Below are positions 1-7,393 of a stretch of DNA of 36,257 nt, in pieces. The notes beneath the pieces were generated by a model. That model made no database searches and had not been told where the DNA came from. It saw only the letters and a program-made list of their open reading frames with translations. The translations under genes were made by a program, and so were the position numbers. The stretch comes from Bacillus sp. (in: firmicutes) (GTDB lineage Bacteria; Bacillota; Bacilli; Bacillales; Cytobacillaceae): contig JAPSHL010000010.1 of NCBI GenBank assembly GCA_031179905.1, forward strand, positions 1 to 36,257. The letters run 5' to 3'. Position 1 is the stretch's first letter. Every line of letters begins with the position of its first letter.

Positions 1-422
1 TTGCTGCTTTAGTTAAAGAGCATGGACTATATAATGCATATAGACTTGCTGTTGCACCGACACAATCTATTGGGTATATCCAAAATGCTACTGCATCTGT
101 AATGCCTGTCGTTAACCAAATTGAGTCCCGCACATATGCAAACTCGACGACGTATTACCCAATGCCTTATATGGATGAAACGAATTTCTGGTTCTACAAA
201 TCAGCATTCGATATGAACCAATTTAAGGTAATGGATTTGATTGCTGCAGCGCAAGAGCATGTTGACCAAGGCATCTCGACAATTCTTTATGTAAACTCTG
301 ACGTTTCCACAAAAGAATTGGCACGCTATTACATTTATGCTAACGAAATTGGATTGAAATCACTATATTACACACGTGCCCGCAACTTGGCGATTGACGA
401 ATGTATCGCATGTGCAGTTTAA
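1..422 (+). CDS. nrdE: Ribonucleoside-diphosphate reductase class Ib, alpha subunit NrdE, C-terminal part
   Basis: This is the large catalytic subunit that reduces ribonucleoside diphosphates to deoxyribonucleotides in the cytosol, working with NrdF. Only the last ~139 codons lie in the window; the reading frame enters at base 3 and is open at the left edge. The visible part has the active-site-region [16 protein letters not shown] stretch, the YYPMPYMDE and FWFYKSA motifs and the [20 protein letters not shown] block, all typical of NrdE. The last residues contain a Cys pair (ECIACAV), the flexible tail reduced by NrdH or thioredoxin. nrdF starts 61 bases downstream with no terminator between, so the two are an operon; nrdI is probably further upstream, outside the window. 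Confidence 0.95.
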   Translation, partial: AALVKEHGLYNAYRLAVAPTQSIGYIQNATASVMPVVNQIESRTYANSTTYYPMPYMDETNFWFYKSAFDMNQFKVMDLIAAAQEHVDQGISTILYVNSDVSTKELARYYIYANEIGLKSLYYTRARNLAIDECIACAV

Positions 423-483
423 TGATATAACATGGGGAGTTAGCAACTCCCCCTTTATTTTTGGTTACACTGGGGGAAAGAAA

Positions 484-1470
484 ATGACTAAGTATGCTGT
501 TAACTGGAATCAGCATGAAGATGATTATACACAGATGTTTTATACACAAAATACGAGACAGTTTTGGCTGCCAGAAGAAATCAGTCTTTCATCTGATAAA
601 AATACTTGGGGAGAAATGTCGCCAGTAGAGCAAGACACTTACATGAAAGTGCTTGGCGGATTGACATTGCTCGATACAGAGCAGGGCGGAGAAGGCATGC
701 CGCTAATCAGCATGCACGTAAGCGGATTACAGCGTAAAGGCGTGCTTTCCTTTATGGGAATGATGGAGCAAATCCATGCTAAATCTTATTCGACAATCTT
801 TACAACTCTTGCAACAGAGGAAGAGATTGACCACGTATTTGACTGGGTTCACAATCACCCGCAATTGCAGAAAAAAGGTAAGCTGATCTCTGAATACTAC
901 CAAAAGCTGTTCAAACCAGAAGTAAGCAAGTATGACTTGTATATGGCTACAGTTGCTTCTGTTTATTTGGAATCATTCCTATTTTATTCCGGATTCTTCT
1001 ATCCACTATTTTTGGCAGGACAAGGAAAGCTGACAGCTTCTGGAGAAATTATAAACTTGATAATTCGCGATGAAAGTATTCACGGTGTTTATATCGGATT
1101 AATTGCTCAAGAGCTTTATGGTCAGTTGACTATTGAAGAGCAAGAACGTGCTGCAAAAGAAAGACTTGATCTAATGGAAACTCTTTATCAAAATGAGCTG
1201 GAGTATACACAGGATTTATACGGGAAAATTGGCCTTGTGGACGAAGTAAATAAATTCATCCGTTATAATGCTAATAAAGCATGTATGAACCTTGGGTATG
1301 AAGCTGTATTTGAGTCAGAGGCAATCAATCCAATCGTTGAGAACGGGATGAAAACTGACACGAAAAACCATGACTTCTTTTCCGTTAAAGGAAATGGTTA
1401 TGTAAAAGCAACTAAAGTTGAGCCATTGGCAGACGATGATTTTGTGTTCGACTGGAGAACAAACGAATAA
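484..1470 (+). CDS. nrdF: Ribonucleoside-diphosphate reductase class Ib, beta subunit NrdF
   Basis: This is the radical-generating small subunit (328 aa, usual length) holding a dimetal-tyrosyl cofactor, Mn or Fe in class Ib. Expected metal ligands are visible: Asp64 (LLDTEQ), Glu95 and His98 (MMEQIH), Glu163 (YLESF), Glu197 and His200 (RDESIH). The radical tyrosine is Tyr102 in AKSYSTIF. The ATG at 484 is preceded by a GGGGGAAAG ribosome site; the frame stays open upstream to 376 but that part overlaps nrdE and is not translated. It directly follows nrdE and ends at a strong terminator, so it is the last gene of the nrd operon. Identity is certain at family level. Confidence 0.95.
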   Translation: MTKYAVNWNQHEDDYTQMFYTQNTRQFWLPEEISLSSDKNTWGEMSPVEQDTYMKVLGGLTLLDTEQGGEGMPLISMHVSGLQRKGVLSFMGMMEQIHAKSYSTIFTTLATEEEIDHVFDWVHNHPQLQKKGKLISEYYQKLFKPEVSKYDLYMATVASVYLESFLFYSGFFYPLFLAGQGKLTASGEIINLIIRDESIHGVYIGLIAQELYGQLTIEEQERAAKERLDLMETLYQNELEYTQDLYGKIGLVDEVNKFIRYNANKACMNLGYEAVFESEAINPIVENGMKTDTKNHDFFSVKGNGYVKATKVEPLADDDFVFDWRTNE

Positions 1471-1477
1471 CCAGTGA

Positions 1478-1509
1478 AACTAGCTTCTATTTGGAAGCTG
1501 GTTTTTTTT
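1478..1509 (+). terminator. Rho-independent terminator of the nrd operon
   Basis: An 8-bp stem (1480-1487 with 1494-1501, one G-U pair) with a 6-base loop is followed by eight T residues. It lies immediately after the nrdF stop codon. Confidence 0.85.
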
Positions 1510-1642
1510 GCAGGTTCAGTGAGTGGACTCTTTTACAAGCAGAGTTATGGGCAGAAGAACGGTTTTGAATTATAGCTAAAAATAAGGTTTTGGTATATAA
1601 TAAACAGGAACGTATATTCTTATTTATGTAGGAAGGTGCCCA

Positions 1643-2173
1643 ATGAACGAAAGAAAGCTTGTCTTGTACATCGCTCAAAGCTTAGATGGTTATATTGCTA
1701 CAAAAGACGATTCACTCGAGTGGTTATTCCATGTTGAGGGAGAAGGGGATAATGGTTATTCTGATTTCTATGAGTCAGTTGACACTATTCTTATTGGTAA
1801 TCGTACATATGATTGGATTATGGATTTTGAAAAGGGGAATTTCCCGTATAAAGGAAAAGAATGTTATGTATTTTCAAGGACACCTAAAGTGAATACAGAG
1901 TATGTTCAATTTGTACAGGGAGACATTTTGCCATTTGTGAACAAGTTAAAAAAACAATCAGGCAAAAATATTTGGATGGTCGGCGGCGGTAATTTGCTTC
2001 ATCCATTTCTTGAAGAAAACTTGATCGAAGAATTGATTGTAACCATTGCACCAACTGTTATCGGAGACGGCCTTCCGTTATTCAAACCAGGTGACTATAA
2101 GCTGAACCTCAAGCTAAAAGGAACTCGAACCTTTAATCAATTTGTTGAACTACATTATGAAGTTAAGAAATGA
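1643..2173 (+). CDS. RibD C-terminal/dihydrofolate reductase-like family protein
   Basis: A 176-residue cytosolic protein of the RibD_C/DHFR-like fold, the family of Bacillus YyaP and YwjB. It starts with the strand and loop LYIAQSLDGYIA and has the NRTYDWI helix and the nucleotide-loop motif WMVGGGNLLHPFLEENLIEEL. It ends with IAPTVIGDGLPLF and a conserved LHYEV strand. These features fit an NAD(P)H-binding reductase, but the substrate is unknown for this family and true folate reduction is not implied. The ATG at 1643 has an AGGAAGGTG ribosome site 5 bases upstream. The gene stands alone, between the nrd terminator and a terminator shared with the convergent flavin reductase gene. Confidence 0.8.
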   Translation: MNERKLVLYIAQSLDGYIATKDDSLEWLFHVEGEGDNGYSDFYESVDTILIGNRTYDWIMDFEKGNFPYKGKECYVFSRTPKVNTEYVQFVQGDILPFVNKLKKQSGKNIWMVGGGNLLHPFLEENLIEELIVTIAPTVIGDGLPLFKPGDYKLNLKLKGTRTFNQFVELHYEVKK

Positions 2174-2180
2174 AAGCTTT

Positions 2181-2213
2181 AAAAAAGTCTGCAGCAAAAG
2201 ATGCAGACTTTTT
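2181..2213. terminator. Bidirectional terminator between convergent genes
   Basis: Arms AAAAAGTCTGCA and TGCAGACTTTTT flank a short loop, with A and T tracts on the two sides, so it can stop transcription from both the RibD-like gene and the convergent flavin reductase gene. Confidence 0.8.
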
Positions 2214-2215
2214 CG

Positions 2216-2764
2216 TTATCCTTTAGCTAATAATTGCTTATTCAGTTCATTGGCGGCATGGATTGCTTTTTTGTCAGTCAATATGTCTCCAGGCTTGTTA
2301 CCAGTGCCTAGAATATAGCCAGCAAATTTAGTCCCAATAAAATCAAAGATATATTGAAATTGCTGGATCATCGGAAGCCCCTTTATATCAGGTGAATCTC
2401 CGCCAACAGCAATAACATATGCTTTTTTCGCTGACATAATCTCTTTAAAATCCGGATAGTTAGAATCTCTTAACATTTGTGACCAGCAATCAACAAAGTT
2501 TTTCATGATTCCTGTCATGCTGTACCAATAAATAGGTGTAGCGAATAAGATAATATCATGTGGGAGAATGCGATCTATAACTGAATAATAATCGTCCTTT
2601 CTATCCTGAAAGCCAGATTCTTCGTGCCGCATATCAATAATTGGGTCAATATGAAAATCTTCTAAATAAATTTTTTCCGCCTTTACCCCTTTAATTACTC
2701 GGTCTGTCAGCAGTTCTGTATTTCCATTTGGGCGGTTTCCACCATATATAACTGCAACTGTCAT
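2216..2764 (-). CDS. NADPH-dependent FMN reductase-like (flavodoxin-fold) protein
   Basis: A 182-residue cytosolic oxidoreductase of the flavodoxin-like NAD(P)H:FMN reductase family. The N-terminal VAVIYGGNRPNGNTELL matches the FMN phosphate-binding loop, and ATPIYWYSMTGIMKNFVDC is the family's second FMN-contacting segment. Substrate cannot be inferred; relatives reduce quinones, azo dyes or free flavin. I place the start at the ATG at 2764 because it has a GGAAGGGAG ribosome site 5-6 bases upstream; the longer open frame to 2857 adds a hydrophobic extension not typical of the family. It is divergent from the kinase-like gene and convergent with the RibD-like gene. Confidence 0.85.
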   Translation of the reverse strand: MTVAVIYGGNRPNGNTELLTDRVIKGVKAEKIYLEDFHIDPIIDMRHEESGFQDRKDDYYSVIDRILPHDIILFATPIYWYSMTGIMKNFVDCWSQMLRDSNYPDFKEIMSAKKAYVIAVGGDSPDIKGLPMIQQFQYIFDFIGTKFAGYILGTGNKPGDILTDKKAIHAANELNKQLLAKG

Positions 2765-2971
2765 GATAAATTTCTCCCTTCCTGCAATCGTTAATACTAT
2801 TTTATGTGGATTAAACAAATAATTAAAGCAAATAATTTTGATTGAATAAATCAACAATTTCGATGGAAACAGCTACTCTATTATTATTTTTCATTTGTAA
2901 GTATTTCTCTGTTCAAAGTTAAGGGAACACTAAGGAAAAGATGATAAAATAGCAAGTAGCGGAGGGGAATG

Positions 2972-3631
2972 ATGAAGAAGAATTTTATTCATTTAATAGA
3001 AACAGAGCTTTTAAAGAAAGTAGTATTAAAAAGGGAGAAAGTGCATAATCCAGTTGTTGTAGAACGGATTCCGCTCGGATGGAAATGTGTTGGGGTCGGC
3101 AATTATGCAGCTGTATTTATGTATAATACAGAACCAGACCTAGTTGTCAAAGTCAATATAGTTGATAAGGAGAATTTAAAAGAGGAAGCAGAAATATACA
3201 GAAGATTAGGCGAACATCCCAGCTATTCTCATTTAGTGTATGAAGGAGCTAATTATTTAGTCCTGAAAAGGCTGAAAGGAATCACTCTTTATAATGCTTT
3301 TGCAAAGGGGATTAGAATCCCTGAACAAGTCATAGAAGATATTAATGAAGCACTGGAATATGCGAAAACATGCGGGCTAAATCCATATGATATTCATGGG
3401 AAAAACGTGATGATGAATGATGGCAGAGGTTATGTTGTAGATGTCTCAGATTTTCTAAAACAAGGAAAAGATGAGAAATGGGAAGATTTAGTTAAGGCAT
3501 ATTACAAAATATATTTAAAAACTATCTATAAGTATCCGGTGAAAATTCCTTTTAAAGCATTGGATGTTGTGAGACATTCCTACCGATTTTACAAAAAAAT
3601 CAGACGCAGACTCTATTGGCAGGGCCAATAA
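2972..3631 (+). CDS. Small serine/threonine protein kinase-like protein (YrzF type)
   Basis: A ~219-residue protein that looks like a minimal protein-kinase fold. The glycine-rich region is GVGNYAAVFMY, an ATP-binding lysine is likely in DLVVKVN, and the catalytic-loop equivalent is NPYDIHGKNVMM, where HGKN replaces the canonical HRDxxxxN. A VVDVSDF segment takes the place of the DFG metal-binding motif. This atypical set is seen in Bacillus YrzF-type proteins, so it may be a weakly active kinase or a pseudokinase; no partner is evident. Two ATGs occur at 2969 and 2972. GGAGGGG ends at 2967, so the second is better spaced. The gene is monocistronic, with a terminator 28 bases after its stop. 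Confidence 0.7.
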   Translation: MKKNFIHLIETELLKKVVLKREKVHNPVVVERIPLGWKCVGVGNYAAVFMYNTEPDLVVKVNIVDKENLKEEAEIYRRLGEHPSYSHLVYEGANYLVLKRLKGITLYNAFAKGIRIPEQVIEDINEALEYAKTCGLNPYDIHGKNVMMNDGRGYVVDVSDFLKQGKDEKWEDLVKAYYKIYLKTIYKYPVKIPFKALDVVRHSYRFYKKIRRRLYWQGQ

Positions 3632-3658
3632 GAAAGTTTCTTTAAAGGAAAATTATCG

Positions 3659-3690
3659 AAAAGCTGGCGTAAAATGTTGTCAGCTTTTTT
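3659..3690 (+). terminator. Terminator of the kinase-like gene
   Basis: AAAAGCTG (3659-3666) pairs with CAGCTTTT (3681-3688), followed by a T-run. The 14-base loop is rather long. Confidence 0.65.
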
Positions 3691-3731
3691 TTATTGTCAA
3701 AAAAATCTGCTTGAAAGTGTTTCATTTTCTA

Positions 3732-3760
3732 TTGACATAAACTATAAACAAGATTATGAT
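3732..3760 (+). promoter_or_regulatory. Sigma-A promoter of the siderophore-binding protein gene
   Basis: TTGACA at 3732-3737 and TATGAT at 3755-3760 are separated by exactly 17 bases. The -35 is perfect and the -10 has one mismatch. Predicted transcription starts near 3767, at the edge of the Fur box. Confidence 0.8.
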
Positions 3761-3770
3761 TGATTAACCC

Positions 3771-3789
3771 AATAATGATTATCATTCTC
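3771..3789 (+). promoter_or_regulatory. Fur box
   Basis: AATAATGATTATCATTCTC matches the classical 19-base Fur consensus at 17 of 19 positions. It sits just after the -10 element, where bound Fe-Fur would block initiation. Iron-repressed expression of the downstream siderophore-binding gene is the direct inference. Confidence 0.85.
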
Positions 3790-3885
3790 AATAACGTCAA
3801 TTTAGAAGGGAGAATATAAACAGAAAGGCTAGTAATACAACAGCAATATATACATACTATTTTATATTAAAAGGGGTAGCAAACA

Positions 3886-4800
3886 GTGAAGAAAAAACTT
3901 ATTCCATTCATTCTTCTTCTCGTATTAATAATTAGTGCATGTGGAAACAAGACAACGGGAACATCAGGCGGAGAAACTAAAAAAGAAGAAGAATCAACAA
4001 TTACATATGAATCAGAAAATGGCCCAATTGAAGTGCCGGCAGAACCACAAAGAGTCGTTGCTTTAACAAATGCTGGTTATGTTTTGAAACTTGGTGTTAA
4101 TCTAGTAGGAGTAGATTCATGGTCTATGACGAATCCTCGTTATGCAGACGAACTTAAAGATGTGGAAGTTGTTTCCGAAGAAAATATCGAAAAAATCGCA
4201 GAACTGCAGCCAGATTTAATAATTGCAGCAAGCACAACTAAAAACATTGATAAGCTTGGAAAAATAGCCCCAACTGTTACGTACACTTATAATAAAGTGG
4301 ATTACTTAACACAGCATCTAGAAATCGGCAAGCTCTTGAATAAAGAGAAAGAAGCTCAAGCTTGGATTGATGATTTCAAAGCACGTGCAAAAGCTGCAGG
4401 CGAAGAAATTAAAGCAAAAATCGGTGAAGATGCTACTGTTACTGTATTGGAAAGCTATGATAAAAGCATGTATATCCTTGGAGACAGCTGGGGCAGAGGA
4501 ACCGAAATTCTCTATCAAGCAATGGGTTTAAAAATGCCGGAAAAAGTAAAAGAAATGACTGAAAAAGAGGGCTACTACACGCTTTCTTCTGAAGTACTAC
4601 CAGAGTATGTCGGTGATTATCTTGTAATAAGCAAATATAATGACCAAGATAACTCCTATCAGGAAACAGATGTGTATAAAGAAATACCCGCTGTAAAAAA
4701 CAACCATGTATTAGAAGCAAATGCATATGAGTTTATCTTTAATGATCCAATTTCACTAGATTACCAATTAGACTTCTTTAAAGAAAACTTTTTGAAATAA
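3886..4800 (+). CDS. Hydroxamate-siderophore ABC transporter substrate-binding lipoprotein (FhuD2/YxeB-like)
   Basis: A 304-residue lipoprotein that captures ferric siderophore outside the membrane. The signal peptide ends in ISAC (lipidated Cys19), followed by a Ser/Gly/Glu linker and a class III binding-protein fold (Peripla_BP_2). The blocks PQRVVALTNAGYVLKLG, ELQPDLIIAA and LGDSWGRGTEILYQAMGLKMPEKV resemble Staphylococcus FhuD2 and Bacillus YxeB, which bind ferrichrome or ferrioxamine. No permease or ATPase gene is adjacent, as with yxeB, which uses FhuBGC encoded elsewhere. The start is GTG at 3886, nine bases after AAGGGG. Transcription should be iron-repressed through the Fur box. The exact ligand is an inference. 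Confidence 0.85.
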   Translation: MKKKLIPFILLLVLIISACGNKTTGTSGGETKKEEESTITYESENGPIEVPAEPQRVVALTNAGYVLKLGVNLVGVDSWSMTNPRYADELKDVEVVSEENIEKIAELQPDLIIAASTTKNIDKLGKIAPTVTYTYNKVDYLTQHLEIGKLLNKEKEAQAWIDDFKARAKAAGEEIKAKIGEDATVTVLESYDKSMYILGDSWGRGTEILYQAMGLKMPEKVKEMTEKEGYYTLSSEVLPEYVGDYLVISKYNDQDNSYQETDVYKEIPAVKNNHVLEANAYEFIFNDPISLDYQLDFFKENFLK

Positions 4801-4850
4801 TACAAATAACAATAGCTCATTCATGTTACAGAGTGGCTATGAGAACAAAT

Positions 4851-4889
4851 AAAGAACCCACAAATTTATTAATTTGAGGGTTCTTTTTA
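4851..4889 (+). terminator. Terminator of the siderophore-binding protein gene
   Basis: A long stem, AAAGAACCC then CAAAT paired with ATTTG then GGGTTCTTT, has one A-A mismatch and a TTATTA loop and ends in a T-tract. Confidence 0.85.
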
Positions 4890-4971
4890 TTCAACCTTTG
4901 TAAAATTTCAGTTATTTTTAAATATTTCTCGATTTCAACTAATTTCGTAACAACAATAGTGGATGACGCAT

Positions 4972-5003
4972 AGTATAAGACAGATACTGTATAACATATA
5001 GTA
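4972..5003 (+). promoter_or_regulatory. Candidate operator of the padR-HAAS operon
   Basis: AGTAT (4972-4976) faces ATACT (4984-4988) across 7 bases. The latter also starts a second dyad, TACTGTAT-AAC-ATATAGTA (4985-5003), with one mismatch per arm. These overlapping AGTA/TACT dyads lie 20-50 bases before padR, where an autoregulating PadR dimer would be expected. Binding is an inference. Confidence 0.4.
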
Positions 5004-5022
5004 ATAAAAATGAGGTGGGTGA

Positions 5023-5373
5023 ATGAGTAATTTATTGAATTCATTAACGACAGAGCTTAGGAGAGGAACGTTGACATTAGCTGTATTAAGTCAATTACGA
5101 ACACCACAATATGGATATTCACTTGTACAGTTATTGGAGGGATCAGGAATAGACATAGATCAAAGTACCTTATATCCATTACTTCGCAGATTAGAAAAAC
5201 AAGAGTTGGTATCAAGCAGTTGGGATACAGCTGAGAGTAGACCCCGAAAGTATTATGTCTTAAGTGAATATGGGTTAGAGATTTTTTTGCAGCTAAAACA
5301 GGAGTGGATAATGAATTCGAAAGAGCTTTATAATTTATTAAAAGGTGAGGAAGAAGAAGATGAATTTAATTGA
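5023..5373 (+). CDS. PadR family transcriptional regulator
   Basis: A 116-residue winged-helix DNA-binding protein. Typical PadR features are the LRRGTLTLAVLSQL first helix, YGYSLVQLL, the recognition-helix segment DQSTLYPLLRRLEKQELV and the wing SRPRKYYVLSEYG. The C-terminal helix is short and acidic, so it is a subfamily-2 type PadR. It normally represses its own operon, relief coming from an unknown ligand or stress. ATG at 5023 follows GAGGTGGG. The stop lies 14 bases inside the next gene, so the two are translationally coupled; such PadR-HAAS pairs are common in Firmicutes and imply the membrane protein is its regulated partner. Confidence 0.9.
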   Translation: MSNLLNSLTTELRRGTLTLAVLSQLRTPQYGYSLVQLLEGSGIDIDQSTLYPLLRRLEKQELVSSSWDTAESRPRKYYVLSEYGLEIFLQLKQEWIMNSKELYNLLKGEEEEDEFN

Positions 5374-6358
5374 GATTTATATCCAAGAGGTTACTCGGAG
5401 ACTGCCTGAAAAAAATCGCGAGGACATTGAACTTGAGTTACGGTCAACCATAGAGGATATGCTACCTGATAATTACAGTGAGGAAGATGTAAAGGTAGTT
5501 CTTGAAAAATTAGGAAATCCAGTAACGTTAGCTAGTGGTTATCGAGATCAACCAATGCATCTTATTGGTCCACGCTATTTTGATATTTATATTGCACTAT
5601 TGAAAATGATTTTACCAATTGCCACTGTTATTTCATTAATCTCGATTATTGCTGAATATTTTATAGGTTATAATGGCGACGAAGCAGTAATAAATGTAGT
5701 TTTAGATATAACTGGTTTTGGTATATGGAGAATTATTGAAGTAGGGATTCAAATATTCTTTTGGCTAACCTTAACGTTTGTTATTTTAGAAAGAACCGAT
5801 AAACGAAGAGATGACCAGCCATTAACAGCGAGCCTTATAAAATGGACTCCTGATGATTTGAAAAACATTATTTATATTCCTAAGAAAAAAGCAATTTCAA
5901 AGTCCGAAATATTCGGAAGTTTAATGTGGACTGCGATCTGGGCAACACTTTATTTTTATGCGCATCATCTTGTAGGTATATATAAAGGGGGGAGAAACGG
6001 ACTAGAATTTATAACTCCTATTTTAAATCAAGAAGTTTTACTGTCATATTGGCCAATCGTTGTCATTATAATTGGACTAGAAATAGTCGTAGCCCTATAT
6101 AAATTAATAAAGGGAAAATGGACGAAAAATATGGCTATCTGTAATACTGTCCTTCAGTTAATTGGAACAATCGTATTTATTGTAATATTATTAAATCCCA
6201 ATCTACTAAGCAAAGAGTTTACGACGTATATGACGAATTTATTAACTATTACAGCTAATCAATTTAACACGTGGATAATTGGCGGAGGAATTTTCTTCTT
6301 TATGATATCTGCGGCGATCAATGTATTTGATGGCTTCCGAAAGTCAAGTATTCGTTAA
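5360..6358 (+). CDS. HAAS-domain (DUF1700-like) multi-pass membrane protein
   Basis: A 332-residue protein with a soluble N-terminal HAAS signal-transducing domain (about residues 1-70: YIQEVTRRLPEKNREDIELELRS..., ...VLEKLGNPVTLASGYR) followed by about six predicted membrane helices between residues 80 and 325. HAAS domains are usually paired with PadR regulators and link membrane state to transcription; the precise signal is unknown. The ATG at 5360 is preceded by GGTGAGG nine bases upstream; a GTG at 5345 is in frame but lies inside the ribosome site. It overlaps padR by 14 bases and is followed by a hairpin terminator at 6415. Confidence 0.75.
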   Translation: MNLIEIYIQEVTRRLPEKNREDIELELRSTIEDMLPDNYSEEDVKVVLEKLGNPVTLASGYRDQPMHLIGPRYFDIYIALLKMILPIATVISLISIIAEYFIGYNGDEAVINVVLDITGFGIWRIIEVGIQIFFWLTLTFVILERTDKRRDDQPLTASLIKWTPDDLKNIIYIPKKKAISKSEIFGSLMWTAIWATLYFYAHHLVGIYKGGRNGLEFITPILNQEVLLSYWPIVVIIIGLEIVVALYKLIKGKWTKNMAICNTVLQLIGTIVFIVILLNPNLLSKEFTTYMTNLLTITANQFNTWIIGGGIFFFMISAAINVFDGFRKSSIR

Positions 6359-6414
6359 TTCAAAATTACTAATTAAAAAATTAACGGCGACTTTAACTAA
6401 ATAAGATGATAATT

Positions 6415-6455
6415 GTTAAGAGCATGTTTCATTAATTTTAAAACATGCTTTTAAC
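6415..6455 (+). terminator. Hairpin terminator of the padR-HAAS operon
   Basis: About 15 bp pair between 6415-6429 and 6441-6455 (core AGCATGTTT and AAACATGCT) around an AT-rich loop. The T-run is inside the descending arm, so termination strength is uncertain. Confidence 0.5.
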
Positions 6456-6695
6456 GTTAAGCGTAGTTTGACTTTGAAAGCATGTATTTTCATTGAAGAG
6501 AAATTAATAGATAGGTCCGAAGTTAAAAGATATGAAAAAGGTGAAATATAAAAATAAACAATCTTTGGATATTTCATCGGATTACCAATAATTCATTTTA
6601 AAGACAGTTTCGCTAAGAAGGAATTTTTTTGTAACAGGAATTATAATACTCATATTGAATTTAAAATTGATATTTAATAATAAAGGAGTATGGGC
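6456..6695. other. AT-rich non-coding gap
   Basis: No convincing gene is seen. A TATAAT at 6642-6647 may be the -10 box of the next gene, but no good -35 lies 16-18 bases upstream. A minus-strand open frame of about 50 codons lacks a ribosome site. Confidence 0.4.
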
Positions 6696-7079
6696 ATGAA
6701 AGATAAAGAAATCAAAGAAATTATTAGAAAATATGTAGAGCCATATAATTTATTTAATATTGATGGTATGGTTAAGCTCTTACATGATGATATCTTGTTC
6801 AGAAATATCTCCAATGGAGAAATTGACACGGAAACTAAAGGGAAACAAGAATTTAGAAACCTTGCCGAAAAGTCATTAAAAATCTTCTCAAGCCGTCAAC
6901 AAACAATTATCGACTATGCGACTATAGACAATCTAGTAGAGGTGCAAATTGAATATGAGGGAATATTGGCAGTTGATCTACCTAACGGATTTAAAACAGG
7001 TGATAAGTTACAATTAAAGGGTAAGTCTCAATTTGGTTTTAAAGAAGGGAAAATTTCACTAATTGAAGATTACAGCTGA
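6696..7079 (+). CDS. NTF2-like/SnoaL-like superfamily protein
   Basis: A 127-residue cytosolic protein with the cone-shaped NTF2/SnoaL-like fold pattern. An N-terminal helix pair (IIRKYVEPYNLFNIDGMVKLLHDDILFRN) is followed by KGKQEFRNLAEKSLKIF and alternating strands ending in FKEGKISLIEDYS. Members act as small-molecule binding domains, isomerases or cyclases; many are of unknown role, and no catalytic residue is recognisable here. I chose the ATG at 6696 because AAGGAG is 7 bases upstream; the ATG at 6690 abuts that site. The gene is alone, with its own terminator. Confidence 0.65.
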   Translation: MKDKEIKEIIRKYVEPYNLFNIDGMVKLLHDDILFRNISNGEIDTETKGKQEFRNLAEKSLKIFSSRQQTIIDYATIDNLVEVQIEYEGILAVDLPNGFKTGDKLQLKGKSQFGFKEGKISLIEDYS

Positions 7080-7109
7080 AAGAGAGATCTTAATAAAATA
7101 ATTTGAGAA

Positions 7110-7135
7110 AAAAAGAGCCTGGTTACGGCTCTTTA
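7110..7135 (+). terminator. Terminator of the NTF2-like gene
   Basis: AAAGAGCC (7110-7117) pairs with GGCTCTTT (7125-7132) across a 7-base loop. Confidence 0.7.
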
Positions 7136-7182
7136 AAATTAGAATTGGGGATTATTAGAACTTTTCCAGAAACTGCAATGAA

Positions 7183-7374
7183 TTATAATAAAAACTCTCT
7201 CATCAATGGTATTAATTCTTGCCTTCCAATCTTTTGCAAAGCATGGAGAAAGATCAGTAGACACAAATTTCAAGTGTAGATCCTATACCATTTTTCGTTA
7301 AGCTCATTCACTAACGTTTCATTATTACTTCTAGCCGTATCTACAATCTTTCCCGCAATCAAAATCGGAATAAA
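7183..7374 (-). pseudogene. Possible degenerate coding remnant
   Basis: Read on the minus strand, one frame runs 64 codons from 7374 to a TAA at 7183-7185. Its only interruption is a single TGA after the segment KIVDTARSNNETLVNELNEK. The composition looks protein-like, but there is no start or ribosome site and no family is recognised. It may be the tail of a decayed gene. The rest of the 7136-7393 gap holds nothing clear. Confidence 0.2.
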
Positions 7375-7393
7375 TTATCCTAAAATCGCATCA

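Noticed and set aside
1565..1601. Sigma-A promoter TTGAAT...TATAAT before the RibD-like gene
   Set aside because: The spacer is 25 bases, too long. A TGG-TATATA extended -10 at 1591-1599 is possible but was too weak to list.
2765..2857. N-terminal extension of the flavin reductase (LIYSIKIICFNYLFN...)
   Set aside because: The strong GGAAGGGAG site lies between it and the ATG at 2764, and the family begins at the first strand, so the extension is upstream non-coding DNA.
5345..5359. GTG start of the HAAS protein at 5345
   Set aside because: That GTG is part of the GGTGAGG ribosome site for the ATG at 5360.
6487..6600. Minus-strand open frame of about 50 codons in the gap after the HAAS gene
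   Set aside because: No ribosome site, AT-driven composition, and it runs into the terminator hairpin of the padR-HAAS operon.
7141..7260. Transposase-like fragment (frame reading VSTDLSPCFAKDWKARI) on the minus strand
   Set aside because: The resemblance to an ISL3-type DLSP motif is only a few residues, and the overlapping frame at 7183-7374 is more continuous.
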